From the NCBI GenBank assembly GCA_046756865.1, contig JBHHXE010000081.1:1-10168 (forward strand): a DNA stretch of 10,168 bases. Reading direction: 5' to 3'. Origin of the DNA: DUAG01 sp046756865 (GTDB lineage: Bacteria > Nitrospirota > Nitrospiria > SBBL01 > JAADHI01). Below are positions 1-7,846 of this stretch, one piece after another. Each line of letters starts with the position of its first letter. Position 1 is the first letter of the stretch. The notes under the pieces are model-generated. The model was not told the DNA's origin and searched no databases. It saw only the letters and a program-made list of their open reading frames with translations. Both the position numbers and the translations under genes were made by a program.

Positions 1-21
1 CGAAGAGGATGGGCTTTCTTC

Positions 22-51
22 TTGACTTTTCATCATTCAGTATGCTAGAAA
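22..51 (+). promoter_or_regulatory. Putative sigma70-type promoter of rpsT
   Basis: TTGACT (22-27, 5/6 match to the -35 consensus) is followed after 18 bp by TAGAAA (46-51, 4/6 match), preceded by the extended -10 dinucleotide TG at 43-44. Transcription would begin near 58, giving a leader of about 23 nt before the TTG start at 81. This supports the short form of S20, because the alternative ATG at 9 would lie upstream of the transcript. Prediction by eye only. Confidence 0.5.
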
Positions 52-80
52 GAGCGTTCACTTTCTCAAGAGGATTCACT

Positions 81-374
81 TTGGCCAACCACCCATCCGC
101 TCTAAAAAGAGAACGACAGGCAAACAAAAGAAGAGACAGAAACCGCGCAATCAACTCTTCCATCCGAACCGCCGTCAAGAAAGTACACAAGGCAATCTCT
201 GAAAAAGATTCCGGCACGGCAAAAACATCGCTTCATGATGCAACTTCCATTCTGGACCGGGCAGCTTCCAAGGGCGTTATCCCCGGCAAGAGAGCCTCTC
301 GCAGGATTTCCCGCCTCGCCGCAAAGGTAAATGCTGTCCTGTCGCCTGCATCACCTGCAAAAGAAAAAGCGTAA
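81..374 (+). CDS. rpsT: 30S ribosomal protein S20
   Basis: S20 is a primary 16S rRNA-binding protein of the 30S subunit. The product from the TTG at 81 is 97 residues; the family is usually 85-95, and the extra length is a C-terminal Ala/Pro/Lys tail. It opens with the S20 signature ANHPSALKRERQANKRRDRN and continues as Lys/Arg-rich helices (AVKKVHKAI, ILDRAASKGVIPGKRASRRISRL). I chose TTG because the family consensus begins at this point and AAGAGGA (68-74) sits 6 nt upstream. An in-frame ATG at 9 would add 24 residues foreign to S20. E. coli rpsT also starts with UUG, which is linked to its autogenous control, so the weak start may be a regulatory trait here too (inference). It converges on holA; the 91-bp gap (375-465) has no clear intrinsic terminator, only a weak AAAGAGG/CCTCTTT inverted repeat with a long loop. 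Confidence 0.95.
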   Translation: MANHPSALKRERQANKRRDRNRAINSSIRTAVKKVHKAISEKDSGTAKTSLHDATSILDRAASKGVIPGKRASRRISRLAAKVNAVLSPASPAKEKA

Positions 375-465
375 CCATTCGGGATCTCTGAATCGTCATA
401 AAGAGGCCCGGCACTTATCGTTGTAAAAATCGTCAAATGACCCTCTTTCCGCATTGAGATACGCC

Positions 466-1524
466 TTAATAAGAAGTCTGAAACCGTGAAGCGTAGCCCT
501 CTTTCCCTTGGGCCGACTGGCCCGTCTTGCAAAGATCAAGCAGTATTGCCTCGAGAACGAATGAGGGTGACATCGTGCCGCCTTTCAACTGCGAATCGGC
601 GGCAAGCGACAACTCAAAAGCCCACTGGATCTCATCCGAACTCCATTTTTTCAACTGCTGCAGGAAAGGGGCGAGAAGGCTCGGCGGAAGCCTGATGCTT
701 CCACGAACAGCGGATGCCGGAGCACCGGAGTTGATCATCTCTTTTGCAATCGCCATCATCCGCCACTGTCGCGTCAACATGGTCAGAATAAAAAGGGGAT
801 GTTCCCCTTCCGCAAGGAGATCGGCGAGCAGACGAAGGGACCTGCCGGAATTCCTGTCAGCGACGGCACCGGTCAACTCAAATATGGAATGGCTCTTTCC
901 GCTTCCGATGACCTCGAGAACGGTTTCAGTGGACACCCTCATTTCTTTGTCCTGATCTTCTACGGCAACATATAAAGCGATTTTCTCAATTTCTTGCTGA
1001 ATCAGAAAAAGATCATTCCCAAGTCGTTCCTTGATATACCAAAGGGCCTCGTCCGAAAAACGAAGCCTCTTTTTCCGGCCTTCCCGGGCGATCCACGCAG
1101 GGATCTCTTTTTCGCGAAGACGGGTACAGTTGATGACGGTTGCTTTCTTTTTTAATGTTGAAAACAGTTTCTTCCGCATATCCGGTTTCGCGGCGGAAAA
1201 GACCAGCACCGTGGTTGCAGAAGGGCGGTCAAGATAGTCCAAAAAGTGGCCCATCTCATCCTTGATCCGGTCCGCGTCCTGAATAAGTATAAGCCGCCGT
1301 GGGCTGGACAGCGGAAAGGTCCCGGCGATAAGGATCACCTCTTCCGCATTAACCGCTTCTCCCCGAAACTGATCCAGATTAAAATCGGTTACTGCCGGGT
1401 CCAGCGCTTTTTCCCGAAAGCGTTGCAGGAGTCCCTGGGTAAAGTAAGCTTCCTCCCCGGCAAGGAGATAGCAAGGCGAGAAGTTTCCTTTGTCGAAGTT
1501 GCGTATGGCCTCTTGAGGTGTCAT
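466..1524 (-). CDS. holA: DNA polymerase III subunit delta
   Basis: Delta is the clamp-loader subunit that opens the beta sliding clamp so it can be placed on DNA; it acts with delta' and tau/gamma. The 352-residue product matches the family length (about 340). It begins TPQEAIRNFDKGNFSPCYLLAGEE, the typical delta opening, in which the Walker A region is degenerate (LAGEEAYF) because delta does not hydrolyse ATP. The stretches PLSSPRRLILIQDAD, KKLFSTLKKKATVINC and the C-terminal collar-like helices (HPLFILTMLTRQWRMM) are characteristic. The ATG overlaps the lptE stop in an ATGA (1521-1524), and an AGAAGG-like ribosome site lies upstream inside lptE. It is the last gene of the leuS-lptE-holA operon and faces rpsT. 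I saw no terminator just after its TAA. Confidence 0.93.
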   Translation of the reverse strand: MTPQEAIRNFDKGNFSPCYLLAGEEAYFTQGLLQRFREKALDPAVTDFNLDQFRGEAVNAEEVILIAGTFPLSSPRRLILIQDADRIKDEMGHFLDYLDRPSATTVLVFSAAKPDMRKKLFSTLKKKATVINCTRLREKEIPAWIAREGRKKRLRFSDEALWYIKERLGNDLFLIQQEIEKIALYVAVEDQDKEMRVSTETVLEVIGSGKSHSIFELTGAVADRNSGRSLRLLADLLAEGEHPLFILTMLTRQWRMMAIAKEMINSGAPASAVRGSIRLPPSLLAPFLQQLKKWSSDEIQWAFELSLAADSQLKGGTMSPSFVLEAILLDLCKTGQSAQGKEGYASRFQTSY

Positions 1525-2090
1525 GGATCTGCCTTCTGCCTCCCCGTAGGGGTAATACGGGTCAGGAGCAGATCCGCCATTTTCCCCGCCAGTTTTCGCC
1601 CAGCTTCGCGAATCGCGCGATCCTCTGCACTGCGTGAGGCCTTTGCGTCTGAGCGTGCAAGATATTCTGCGCGCCCTTCAGCCGATGTCTCAAACTCCCC
1701 CCCCTTTTTCTGTTCGAGATGGAAATGGAGTCCGATTTGAACCCGGTATTCCCGGGCCTGACCCTGGAGATCCAGAGACAGGGGTGCACGGTGATAGCGC
1801 TTGATTCGTCCTTTCAGGACCAGATCAGCGCCCTCGGGGTCGCTGATCACTTTCCATCCCCGTGAGATGAAAGTCTCCTTGAAAACCCGACTGATCCGCT
1901 TTTCAAGGAGGGGCTCGATTGTACCGTTCTCAAAGAGAGGAATTGCAATTGTTTGCCGGACGCTTCCCGGATCCCTGACGCGAACAAGATCGCTTAGGCC
2001 TTGATTCATGCCATGAAGGTAGCCACACCCGGTGAGGAGGGCAAAGAGAAGAAAAATTGTGGTATAGAAAAGCGACGGGTTTAATTTCAT
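1521..2090 (-). CDS. lptE: LPS-assembly lipoprotein LptE-like
   Basis: LptE is an outer-membrane lipoprotein that plugs and helps assemble the LptD translocon placing LPS in the outer leaflet. The 189-residue product has a lipoprotein signal: a Lys after Met, a hydrophobic stretch at residues 8-19 and lipobox LTGC with the acylated Cys at 22. The mature part has the LptE-family pattern: GCGY, then IAIPLFENGTIEPLLEKR (a short strand, then a helix), a beta section with LKGRIKRY, and a C-terminal amphipathic helix. This section resembles the DUF/LptE proteins usually found between leuS and holA. Sequence conservation in the family is weak, so lipobox, gene order and overall pattern carry the call. 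ATGA overlaps at both ends suggest translational coupling; I saw no strong ribosome site before its ATG. Its presence implies an LPS-bearing outer membrane. Confidence 0.85.
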   Translation of the reverse strand: MKLNPSLFYTTIFLLFALLTGCGYLHGMNQGLSDLVRVRDPGSVRQTIAIPLFENGTIEPLLEKRISRVFKETFISRGWKVISDPEGADLVLKGRIKRYHRAPLSLDLQGQAREYRVQIGLHFHLEQKKGGEFETSAEGRAEYLARSDAKASRSAEDRAIREAGRKLAGKMADLLLTRITPTGRQKADP

Positions 2091-4585
2091 ATCACGATAT
2101 TGACCAGTTTCCCTTTCACAACAATGACCTTCTTGATGGTTTTCCCTGCGATCCAGCGCTCTGTCTTGGGATCAGAAAGGGCCTTCTCCTGCAACACATT
2201 ATCTTCCAGGCCCACCGGGGCGGAAAACCGGTTTCGAACCTTGCCATTGACCTGAACGACCACCTCAAGCGTTTCCCCTTTGACCAAAGCAGGATCATAG
2301 ACAGGCCAGGGGACATCCAGAATCGAGGGCGGGTATCCCAGCGTTTCCCAGAGCGCCTCGGCAAGATGGGGGGAAAAGGGAGAGAGAAGAAGCACCAGGT
2401 GCTTTATAGCTTCCGAGAAGGCCGACGCATAAAGCGGGGCCTCGTCTTTGGCCGGTTCCTGCAAAGCCTGATCACGAGAGAGATCATTGTAAAATGACAT
2501 GAGCGCCGCGATAGCAGTATTAAACTGAAACCGCTCCAGGTCTTCCGTTACCTTCTGAATGGTTTGATGTGTCCTGCGGCGAAGGGATTTAATTCGCCCG
2601 GAGGCTCTGGAAAAATCGACCGTCTCGGAAGGAGGACGTGCCCAAGGGGACTGGGCATGTTCACAGACAATTCGCCAGACCCGCTGGAGAAAACGGTATC
2701 CTCCCTGAACCCCGTCGTCACTCCATTCGAGGTCCTTTTCCGGGGGCGCGGCAAAGAGAGAGAAAAGACGCGCCGTATCGGCTCCGTAGGCTTCAATGAG
2801 ATAATCCGGATCGACAACATTTCCCTTCGATTTGGACATCTTCGCCCCGTCCTTAATCACCATTCCCTGAGTCAGGAGGTTCTTGAAGGGCTCATCGATT
2901 TTAATCAGGCCGAGATCGTGGATGACTTTTGTAAAAAAGCGGGCATAGAGGAGGTGAAGGACGGCGTGCTCGATTCCCCCGATATACTGGTCCACCGGGG
3001 TCCAGCCATCGGCAGATTCCGGATGAATCGGCGCCGCCGTCTCACGTGGAGAGGTATAGCGCAAAAAATACCAGGAGGAGTCGACGAAGGTATCCATTGT
3101 ATCGGTTTCTCTCCGTGCGGCGCCGTGGCAAAGTGGGCAGACCGTATTGAGAAAGTCTGCACTCTCCGCAAGGGGGGAACCGCCTTTTCCTCCGAAGGGA
3201 ACATCCTCGGGGAGGGTCACGGGCAGCTCGGATTCCGGCACCGGAACTGTCCCGCAGTGCTCGCAATAGAGAATCGGGATCGGTGTGCCCCAATAACGCT
3301 GTCTGGATATGCCCCAATCGCGAAGCCGGTAGTGGAGGGTCTCCTGTCCCAGATCTTTTTCCTCAATAAATTGTGCTATTTTTCCCTGTGCTTCCTTTGG
3401 AGAGAGGCCGCTGAACCGATCGGAGTGAACCAGTCGACCCGCCGCCTCGGTGTAGGCGGCATCGAGCGGTTCACATAGTGATCCGGACACGTTCTGGATA
3501 ACGAGACGGACAGGAAGCCGGTATTTTTGGGCAAATTCAAAATCGCGCTGATCGTGCGCCGGGACCGCCATCACTATACCGGTCCCGTATTCCATCAAAA
3601 CAAAATTGGCAACCCATATCGGAATTTTTTCCTTCGTGAGGGGATGCAGGGCATAGGCGCCGGTAAAGATCCCCTCTTTTTCCTGATTGAGGTCGGTCCG
3701 TACCGTAAGATCCTGTGCCTTAATCTTTTCGACAAAAGCCTCAACCGCTTTTTTTTCGGGCTGATCCGCAATCAGGGAAGGGAGGAGAGGATGCTCCGGG
3801 GCGATGCTCATGAAGGTCACGCCATATAGGGTGTCGGGTCGAGTGGTAAAGATGCTTAGGGCTTCAGGCCCGTCGGCGCGTTGGAAGTGGACCTCCACCC
3901 CTTTGCTTTTGCCGATCCAGTTTTTTTGCATCAGCAAGACCCGCTTCGGCCAGCCGGTTAGACGGTCACAGCCGGAGAGGAGCGCTTCCGCATAGTCCGT
4001 AATCCGGAAGAACCACTGATTCAGGGTCTTTTGCGTCACGGCCGTATCGCAACGCCAGCAAAGCCCCTCAACCACCTGTTCATTGGCCAGGACAGTGACA
4101 CAATCGGGGCACCAGTTGACCGAGGCCTCTTTTCGATAGGCCAACCCTCTCTCCAGCATTTTCAGGAAGAGCCACTGATTCCAGTGATAATAGTCGGGTC
4201 GGCAGGTTGCAATCTCCCTTTCCCAATCGTAGGAAAGACCCATTTTGCGGAGCTGTGTCCGCATGTAATCGATGTTCTGGGTGGTCCAGGCCGCCGGGTG
4301 GGATTTCTTTTGAATCGCGGCATTCTCCGCGGGGAGACCGAAGGCGTCCCATCCCATCGGGTGGAAGATATTATATCCCTGCATCCGCTTGAAGCGGGCA
4401 ATCACATCCCCGATTGCATACACCCGGACATGTCCCATATGGATCCGGCCCGAAGGATAGGGAAACATCTCAAGGACATAATACTTGGGACGGCCGGACT
4501 TTCTGGCAACCTTGAAGGTCTCGTGTTCCTGCCAGTAGCGCTGCCACTTCGGTTCAACTTCTTTGGGTTGATAACTGTTTTTCAC
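2087..4585 (-). CDS. leuS: Leucyl-tRNA synthetase
   Basis: This cytoplasmic class I synthetase charges tRNA-Leu and edits mischarged norvaline or isoleucine. The product is 832 residues (E. coli 860). Visible landmarks: HIGH-type motif HMGH (49-52); a first zinc knuckle CPDC...CWRC (C159, C162, C176, C179); the CP1 editing domain at about 225-415 with FTTRPDTLYG (T247, T248) and VPAHDQRD (D345), so editing looks intact; a second four-cysteine cluster (C441, C444, C483, C486); FVDSSWYFLRY; KMSKS at 582-586; and the C-terminal VVQVNGKVRNR element. It starts at GTG (4585), with an AAAGG ribosome site roughly 10 nt upstream; the N-terminus NSYQPKEVEPKWQRYWQ aligns with the family beginning. It heads the operon with lptE and holA and diverges from the PBP gene across a 109-bp spacer in which I found no convincing leftward promoter. 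Confidence 0.98.
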   Translation of the reverse strand: MKNSYQPKEVEPKWQRYWQEHETFKVARKSGRPKYYVLEMFPYPSGRIHMGHVRVYAIGDVIARFKRMQGYNIFHPMGWDAFGLPAENAAIQKKSHPAAWTTQNIDYMRTQLRKMGLSYDWEREIATCRPDYYHWNQWLFLKMLERGLAYRKEASVNWCPDCVTVLANEQVVEGLCWRCDTAVTQKTLNQWFFRITDYAEALLSGCDRLTGWPKRVLLMQKNWIGKSKGVEVHFQRADGPEALSIFTTRPDTLYGVTFMSIAPEHPLLPSLIADQPEKKAVEAFVEKIKAQDLTVRTDLNQEKEGIFTGAYALHPLTKEKIPIWVANFVLMEYGTGIVMAVPAHDQRDFEFAQKYRLPVRLVIQNVSGSLCEPLDAAYTEAAGRLVHSDRFSGLSPKEAQGKIAQFIEEKDLGQETLHYRLRDWGISRQRYWGTPIPILYCEHCGTVPVPESELPVTLPEDVPFGGKGGSPLAESADFLNTVCPLCHGAARRETDTMDTFVDSSWYFLRYTSPRETAAPIHPESADGWTPVDQYIGGIEHAVLHLLYARFFTKVIHDLGLIKIDEPFKNLLTQGMVIKDGAKMSKSKGNVVDPDYLIEAYGADTARLFSLFAAPPEKDLEWSDDGVQGGYRFLQRVWRIVCEHAQSPWARPPSETVDFSRASGRIKSLRRRTHQTIQKVTEDLERFQFNTAIAALMSFYNDLSRDQALQEPAKDEAPLYASAFSEAIKHLVLLLSPFSPHLAEALWETLGYPPSILDVPWPVYDPALVKGETLEVVVQVNGKVRNRFSAPVGLEDNVLQEKALSDPKTERWIAGKTIKKVIVVKGKLVNIVI

Positions 4586-4694
4586 TTAAACCGGCCTTTC
4601 ACCTTGATGGCGCGCGAAATGGAACGATTCAGCATGCCTGGATATTTCTTCAAGGCAAGGCAGAATTTTATGGGGCAACTCTAAGGGGATTCCA

Positions 4695-4723
4695 TTGAAA
4701 AAACGAGGTTTTTATAGTATATT
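4695..4723 (+). promoter_or_regulatory. Near-consensus sigma70-type promoter over the start of the PBP gene
   Basis: TTGAAA (4695-4700, 5/6) and TATATT (4718-4723, 5/6) are separated by exactly 17 bp. Transcription would start near 4730, essentially at the in-frame ATG at 4731, giving a leaderless or almost leaderless message. The -35 box coincides with the alternative TTG start at 4695. If the TTG is the real start, the gene needs another promoter farther upstream in 4586-4690, where I found none as good. Confidence 0.5.
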
Positions 4724-7028
4724 GGCTACGATGAAAAAAGGCAAGAAGAGATTTCTCCTCGCATTTATATCGCTTGTATCCCTCATTTTTCTTGTGTCCT
4801 CCGGGTTTTATCTTTTTTTTCTGGACGCCCTCGTCGTTAAAAAATTTGAAGGTCAACGCTGGAAGCTTCCGTCCAAGATCTATTCCGCCCCCTTCATCCT
4901 TTCCTCGGGTGTCGACATTGAAAAGACCGGTCTGGCCTCACGCCTGAAGCGGCTTTCCTACCACCCCGTCAAGACGCCGGTGCGAAATCCAGGTGAGTTT
5001 TTTTTAAGCGACGACGAGGTGCAGATCTATCTCCACGAATTTGCCTACCCGGACCATGTCGAAAGCGGCTACCCGGTCAGCCTGAGCTTGTCAGAGGGGA
5101 AGAAGATCGCCCGGATCATGGATCTGACCCTGGCCATTGATGTGGATTACGCCGTGATCGAACCTGAGGTTATCGGCGGCTTCTATGAAGCGGAATGGGA
5201 AGAGCGGCGATTGGTCCGGATCGAAGAGATCCCGCAGAGTCTGATAGACGCCGTGATGGTTATGGAGGATCGGCGTTTTTATGAACACATGGGTATTAAC
5301 TTCAAGAGCATCCTGCGGGCGGCATGGATTAACTTAAAAGCGGGAAAAATCGTCCAGGGCGGAAGCACCCTGACTCAACAATTGGTGAAAAATTTCTACC
5401 TGGCGAGCGATCGGACCTGGAGAAGAAAGGCCAACGAAGCCCTGATGGCCCTCCTTCTGGAGCGGCGTTATTCAAAAGAGGAGATTCTTGAGGTCTACCT
5501 CAACGAGATCTACTTTGGTCAGAACGGCGTCATGGGGGTCTATGGCGTCGGTCAGGGATCAATGTTTCATTTTATGAAGCGGCCCTCCGAGCTTACGCTG
5601 GGGGAATCTGCCCTCCTGGCCGGGATTATCCGGTCCCCGAATATTTATTCTCCTAAAAAAAATATCCGAAGGGCCGTTCGGCGCAGAAACCTGGTTCTGG
5701 AGAATCTCTTTTCGGAAGGCAAGATCGATCTGAAGGCCTATATGGAAGCCCGGGCCGAAAAGGTTTCAGGAAGGAAGTTGAAGCAGCGGCTCAACGCGGC
5801 CCCCTACTTTGTCGATGAAATCCGGAAACGGATGGCAGACATTTATCCGCCTCGGGTCTTAATCTCCGGTGGACTTCAGATCTTCACCACGCTGGATGTG
5901 GAACTGCAAAGGATTGCGGACGAGGCTCTTAAGACGGGTCTTTCCGCCCTGGAAAATCGAAAGCCCCGACTGAAACGGGACGACCCGAAACAACGGCTTC
6001 AGGGAGCTCTGGTCGCGATCGATCCGGGAAGCGGTGCGGTCCGGGCTATGGTCGGGGGACGGGATTATGGTGTCAGCCAGTTTAATCGGGCGACCCAGGC
6101 GCGGCGGCAGCCGGGCTCCCTGTTCAAGCCCCTTGTCTACCTGACGGCTTTTGAACAGGCCGCAACGGGCGGCACACCCTACACACCCGTCAGCCTTGTG
6201 GATGATGCCCCGATTACCCTTCAAGTGGGAGGAAAGGAATGGTCCCCTGAAAATTATGACAAGCAATATAACGGCCCGGTCACCCTCCAGGCGGCCCTCG
6301 AACGTTCTCTCAATACAGCCACCGTCCGTCTTTCACAAGAGGTCGGCATCGAAAACATTATGAATACGGCTCAGAAAATCGGCATCACCAGTCCACTCTC
6401 AGCCATCCCTTCCCTCGCCCTGGGAAGCCTTGAGGTCTCTCCACTTGAAATCGGCATGGCTTACGGGACGCTGGCCAACCAGGGGGTCAGGCAGGCGCCC
6501 AAGTTTCTGCTGGGCGTCATCGACCCAGCCGAGCTGCCCCTTGATCCGGAAAAGAAGGAAGAAGACGCCTCTCCCGGAGGGGTTTCCGCGCCAGCCGCCT
6601 ATCTCGTAACACACCTTCTTAAGGGGGTGGTCGAATCAGGGACGGGCCGAGGTGTCAGGACGCTCGGTTTTGAGAAGTCGGCTGCCGGAAAAACCGGGAC
6701 AACGACTGACGGCAGAGATGCTTGGTTTGCCGGTTATACCCCTGATCTTGTCACCGTCGTCTGGATCGGATTTGATCAGCAACAGCGCGGCGCGCTCTCG
6801 GGGTCGTCCGCAGCCTTGCCGATCTGGACAAAATTTATGAAAAAGGGAGATACCGGAAATCCAGGCAGCGATTTTCTTGTTCCCTCCGGAATTATTTTCC
6901 GAAGCGTCAACGACAAAGGGCAAGTCTGCCGGGAGGATGGAAAAGAAGTTCCCTTTATAGAGGGAACAGAGCCGGAAGAATCCTGCAGGAAAGGTTTGTT
7001 CAAATGGCTGGAGGGGCTGTTTTTTTAG
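4695..7028 (+). CDS. mrcB: PBP1B-type bifunctional penicillin-binding protein
   Basis: This class A PBP polymerises lipid II into glycan strands and cross-links the peptides at the inner-membrane periplasmic face. It is 777 residues from the TTG. A Lys/Arg-rich cytoplasmic tail is followed by one membrane helix (about 20-42), then a UB2H-like segment (WKLPSKIYSAPFIL, about 57-150). The GT51 glycosyltransferase has catalytic E191 in EDRRFYEH, then GGSTLTQQLVKN and RKANEALMALLLERRYSKEE. The transpeptidase has S475-L-F-K478 (active serine), S538-L-N540 and K666-T-G-T. The UB2H-like domain and motif wording match PBP1B better than PBP1A. Start is uncertain: TTG 4695 has AAGGGGA (4683-4689) 5 nt upstream; ATG 4731 has no ribosome site but sits just after a strong promoter. 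The SDR gene follows after 25 bp. LpoB-like activator dependence cannot be judged here. Confidence 0.93.
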   Translation: MKKRGFYSILATMKKGKKRFLLAFISLVSLIFLVSSGFYLFFLDALVVKKFEGQRWKLPSKIYSAPFILSSGVDIEKTGLASRLKRLSYHPVKTPVRNPGEFFLSDDEVQIYLHEFAYPDHVESGYPVSLSLSEGKKIARIMDLTLAIDVDYAVIEPEVIGGFYEAEWEERRLVRIEEIPQSLIDAVMVMEDRRFYEHMGINFKSILRAAWINLKAGKIVQGGSTLTQQLVKNFYLASDRTWRRKANEALMALLLERRYSKEEILEVYLNEIYFGQNGVMGVYGVGQGSMFHFMKRPSELTLGESALLAGIIRSPNIYSPKKNIRRAVRRRNLVLENLFSEGKIDLKAYMEARAEKVSGRKLKQRLNAAPYFVDEIRKRMADIYPPRVLISGGLQIFTTLDVELQRIADEALKTGLSALENRKPRLKRDDPKQRLQGALVAIDPGSGAVRAMVGGRDYGVSQFNRATQARRQPGSLFKPLVYLTAFEQAATGGTPYTPVSLVDDAPITLQVGGKEWSPENYDKQYNGPVTLQAALERSLNTATVRLSQEVGIENIMNTAQKIGITSPLSAIPSLALGSLEVSPLEIGMAYGTLANQGVRQAPKFLLGVIDPAELPLDPEKKEEDASPGGVSAPAAYLVTHLLKGVVESGTGRGVRTLGFEKSAAGKTGTTTDGRDAWFAGYTPDLVTVVWIGFDQQQRGALSGSSAALPIWTKFMKKGDTGNPGSDFLVPSGIIFRSVNDKGQVCREDGKEVPFIEGTEPEESCRKGLFKWLEGLFF

Positions 7029-7053
7029 ATGATCGCTCTCATGGAAAGGCTGA

Positions 7054-7815
7054 ATGCGCTCTCTCAAAGATAAAGTTATCCTGATTACGGGCGGGGGGCG
7101 CGGGATCGGCCGTGCGGCTGTCAGGCGCTTCACCGCCGAAGGGGGAAAAGTCGCTTTTTGCGCGCGCAGTGAAGGCGAAGTGGCCGCGACCGCGAGTGAG
7201 ATTAAAGAGACAGGTGGGCAGGTTCTTTCTTTTCGGGCGGATATCTCTTCCCGGCGGGAAGTACAGCGGATGGTCTCCCGGGTTACCTCTGAGCTCGGGA
7301 TCATCGATCTCCTGATTAATAATGCCGGTGTACTTGGACCCTCGGAAACAATTGCAACCTACAGGCCTGAGGCCTGGGAGGAAGTGATTCGAATAAACCT
7401 CAACGGCACATTCCTGGTTACACATACCGTCGTGAGAACGATGATCCCCCGCCGCAGCGGCACGATTATTTCGCTAACATCCAGTGTCGGACGAAAGGGC
7501 CGCGCCAAATGGGGCGCCTATGCGGTTTCCAAGTTTGGCCTGGAAGGATTGATGCAGACCCTGGCTGAAGAGGTGGCTCCGTTTCACCTCCGCACCATCA
7601 CGCTCAATCCGGGTGCAACACGTACAAAGATGCGTTCTGCTGCTTTTCCGGAAGAGGATCCCGGCAAACTTCAGGCCCCGGACGAAGTCGCAAGGGCGCT
7701 CCACTATCTGGCCATTTCAACTGATACCTCTCTTCACGGTCGATCACTCAATATGTCCGACCTCCCTTTGGAGGCTTGGCCATCGAAACACCCCGACAAT
7801 GGAGGGCCTCGGTGA
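7054..7815 (+). CDS. Short-chain dehydrogenase/reductase (SDR), substrate unknown
   Basis: This is a cytosolic NAD(P)-dependent oxidoreductase of the classical SDR family; 253 residues is the standard length. All the hallmarks are present: the Rossmann cofactor loop TGGGRGIG (12-19), NNAG (89-92), structural N115, and the catalytic Ser143, Tyr156 and Lys160 in YAVSK. Arg residues near the first loop (R16) and the CARSE turn after beta-2 fit NADP(H) preference, a weak inference. The wording resembles FabG-like and 3-oxoacyl reductases, but the C-terminal substrate region (PLEAWPSKHPDNGGPR) is not diagnostic, so I do not assign fabG. The ATG has GGAAAGG (7043-7049) 4 nt upstream. It lies 25 bp after the PBP gene and 31 bp before an MDR-family dehydrogenase, probably in one transcript. 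The two redox enzymes may act on related substrates (inference). Confidence 0.92.
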   Translation: MRSLKDKVILITGGGRGIGRAAVRRFTAEGGKVAFCARSEGEVAATASEIKETGGQVLSFRADISSRREVQRMVSRVTSELGIIDLLINNAGVLGPSETIATYRPEAWEEVIRINLNGTFLVTHTVVRTMIPRRSGTIISLTSSVGRKGRAKWGAYAVSKFGLEGLMQTLAEEVAPFHLRTITLNPGATRTKMRSAAFPEEDPGKLQAPDEVARALHYLAISTDTSLHGRSLNMSDLPLEAWPSKHPDNGGPR

Positions 7816-7846
7816 TTCGCCAAAGAACCGATAAAAGGAGATCTCC

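Noticed and set aside
398..448. An inverted repeat AAAGAGG/CCTCTTT between the rpsT and holA stops
   Set aside because: The loop is over 30 nt and the stem is A/T-rich with no adjacent T-run, so it does not qualify as a bidirectional terminator.
510..523. A GC-rich hairpin GGGCC/GGCCC in the 3' part of holA
   Set aside because: Only 5 bp, inside coding sequence and without a T-tract on either strand; not a terminator.
2564..3478. A 304-codon open frame on the plus strand, opposite leuS
   Set aside because: It lies entirely antisense to well-conserved leuS sequence, shows no recognisable domain, and its composition follows from leuS codon bias.
4586..4694. A leftward promoter for leuS in the divergent spacer
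   Set aside because: Partial boxes such as TTGCCC and TTGAAG exist on the minus strand, but none is paired with a reasonable -10 at the right distance.
6948..6967. A 7-bp perfect hairpin (GTTCCCT/AGGGAAC) near the end of the PBP gene
   Set aside because: Several arms of this length with short loops are expected by chance in 10 kb; no T-run follows and it lies within the coding frame.
6636..7304. A 222-codon minus-strand open frame spanning the end of the PBP gene and the start of the SDR gene
   Set aside because: It is antisense to two clear genes, has no family resemblance and no good ribosome site.
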